33,261 nt of DNA from Stenotrophomonas humi (GTDB taxonomy: Bacteria > Pseudomonadota > Gammaproteobacteria > Xanthomonadales > Xanthomonadaceae): contig NZ_LDJI01000049.1 of the NCBI RefSeq assembly GCF_001431415.1, positions 1 through 33,261 on the forward strand, read 5' to 3'. Shown here piece after piece: positions 32,616-33,261 of this stretch. The stretch's first letter is position 1. Each line of letters starts with the position of its first letter. A model generated the notes under the pieces. The model saw only the letters and a list, made by a program, of their open reading frames with translations, did no database searches and was not told the origin of the DNA. A program made the translations under genes and the position numbers.

Positions 32616-32909
32616 ATGAGCTACGACAGCCTGCGTGCCAACTTCGATAACCTGGCCTTCGAGATCGTCGTCGAAGGATTTGGGCTGTCTCCTACCGAGC
32701 GCAGCAGCAAAATGCAGGAGCTATGCATCCTTGCTGCGAAGATAGTTCTTGAGGTCGAAGGTTCAGACGACGAAGTCAGGATCCTCTGCAACCTTGATGG
32801 AATCATGCATCGGGCACACAGCCGGATCAGCGCTCTTGAGCAGTGCGAGGACCTGCGCGCAAAGTCCGCCCGAAACTATCTGGTCAGCCTCCACGCGCCC
32901 GCCTACTAA
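32616..32909 (+). CDS. Hypothetical protein, 97 aa
   Basis: The ATG at 32616 is preceded by TAGGTGG with 6 nt spacing, which supports translation. The product is predicted mainly helical and mildly acidic, with no signal peptide or membrane segment. It begins MSYDSLRANFDNLAFEIVVE and contains two cysteines in the middle and one later. I recognise no family. GTG at 32592 and ATG at 32610 are alternative starts. GC content is lower here than in the core genes to the left, consistent with acquired DNA. Confidence 0.55.
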   Translation: MSYDSLRANFDNLAFEIVVEGFGLSPTERSSKMQELCILAAKIVLEVEGSDDEVRILCNLDGIMHRAHSRISALEQCEDLRAKSARNYLVSLHAPAY

Positions 32910-32954
32910 GCTTCCGTCAAACGCCGCAACACAGGCCTCTTAGATGAGCTAACG

Positions 32955-32990
32955 CCATTATTGCACTCAGTAATGGTGATTTCATTTATT
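32955..32990 (+). terminator. Weak terminator-like stem after the 97-aa gene
   Basis: CCATTATT (32955-32962) and AGTAATGG (32969-32976) form an AT-rich 8-bp stem with one wobble pair, followed by a T-rich stretch (TGATTTCATTTATT). Confidence 0.45.
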
Positions 32991-33019
32991 TGACATTCAT
33001 AAACATGAGGTGCTCTTAT
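32990..33019 (+). promoter_or_regulatory. Candidate promoter of the last gene
   Basis: A perfect -35 TTGACA (32990-32995), an 18-nt spacer and TCTTAT (33014-33019, 4 of 6 to consensus) lie in AT-rich DNA about 60 nt before the downstream start. A 21-codon frame (33005-33070) preceded by no good ribosome site also lies here. Confidence 0.4.
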
Positions 33020-33081
33020 GCCGCAGCCGCTCCAGTCAGGACGGCGAACACCAACATCTCAACAAGGTGAGGGGCAAACGG

Positions 33082-33261
33082 ATGGGCATCTCTCGTTGGT
33101 TCATCGTCGGCGCCGTGACGCCGATTCTACTGCTGACACCTGTCAGCGAATCTTCCGCCATGATTCACGTCGGCGGAGGCGTGTGGTGCGTCGAAACCTT
33201 CGTGGATGGCAATTTCTCGGGTCTAGGAAACTGCTACTCCTATGAGGGCGGAGGCGGAGGC
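33082..33261 (+). CDS. Secreted Gly-rich protein with paired cysteines (partial)
   Basis: The first 60 codons are visible; the window ends inside the gene. The product begins with a signal peptide (MGISRWFIVGAVTPILLLTP to about residue 26, SESSA before the probable cleavage). The mature part starts MIHVGGGVWCVETFVDGNF with C36 and C51, and ends in a Gly run (EGGGGG). The two cysteines probably form a disulfide outside the cytoplasm. The ATG at 33082 has AGGGG 7 nt upstream; GTG at 33067 is in frame and would add a positive RGKR segment. The family is unknown to me. A 75-codon overlapping frame starting at 33018 is Arg-rich and looks like a shadow. Confidence 0.5.
   Translation, partial: MGISRWFIVGAVTPILLLTPVSESSAMIHVGGGVWCVETFVDGNFSGLGNCYSYEGGGGG

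Noticed and set aside
33018..33245. A 75-codon open frame with GAGGTG upstream
   Set aside because: The product is strongly Arg-rich and lies one frame off a frame with a clear signal peptide and ribosome site at 33082, so the latter was preferred. A short translated leader cannot be excluded.

Overview
The window is a 33 kb, GC-rich, gene-dense bacterial chromosome segment. The gene order and protein sequences point to the Xanthomonadaceae (Lysobacteraceae), most likely Stenotrophomonas or a close relative. The clues are a fur gene divergent from omlA/bamE, sucA-sucB-lpd in one operon, an unlinked grpE-dnaK-dnaJ block facing recN, a Fur without the CxxC zinc motifs, and a pair of GTAG-type REP sequences. 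This is inferred from protein recognition only; no database search was possible. I see no rRNA, tRNA, CRISPR array, insertion sequence or prophage.

Layout. 0.1-3.1 kb: fumC (-) and purB (+), divergent. 3.3-5.7 kb: a JmjC ribosomal oxygenase of the YcfD/RoxA type with a long acidic tail, overlapping a GNAT gene. 5.8-11.5 kb: the 2-oxoglutarate dehydrogenase operon sucA-sucB-lpd, with a dispersed hairpin repeat before lpd. 11.6-12.3 kb: a LOG-family gene followed by a second, diverged copy of its own 3' end. 12.4-15.3 kb: a GAF-GAF-GGDEF-EAL cyclic-di-GMP protein (-). 15.5-17.0 kb: an ECF-like sigma factor with a putative membrane anti-sigma partner. 17.1-19.9 kb: a REP pair, yigZ, an ABCB-type exporter and a small protein. 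20.0-20.1 kb: a cluster of DnaA-box-like 9-mers between convergent genes. 20.3-22.3 kb: pdxY-tyrA (-). 22.5-26.4 kb: grpE-dnaK-dnaJ (-), with sigma-32-type promoters before grpE and before dnaK. 26.6-28.3 kb: recN. 28.5-31.1 kb: fur (-), bamE (+), ratA-rnfH (-), smpB and a second GNAT gene (+). 31.1-33.3 kb: a less conserved end with small membrane, secreted and unknown proteins, a clipped Excalibur-like protein and a secreted protein cut by the window edge.

Most of the window is core housekeeping: TCA cycle (fumC, sucAB, lpd), purine and tyrosine synthesis (purB, tyrA), vitamin B6 salvage (pdxY), protein folding (grpE, dnaK, dnaJ), DNA repair (recN), iron control (fur), outer-membrane assembly (bamE) and ribosome rescue (smpB). 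I did not find a convincing new multi-gene system. The observations most worth following are the DnaA-box cluster, the synonymous-only echo of the LOG gene end, the bamE terminator written inside the rnfH coding sequence, three genes whose -10 boxes predict leaderless mRNAs, the absence of hrcA and CIRCE beside grpE, and the clipped Excalibur-like gene in the variable right end.
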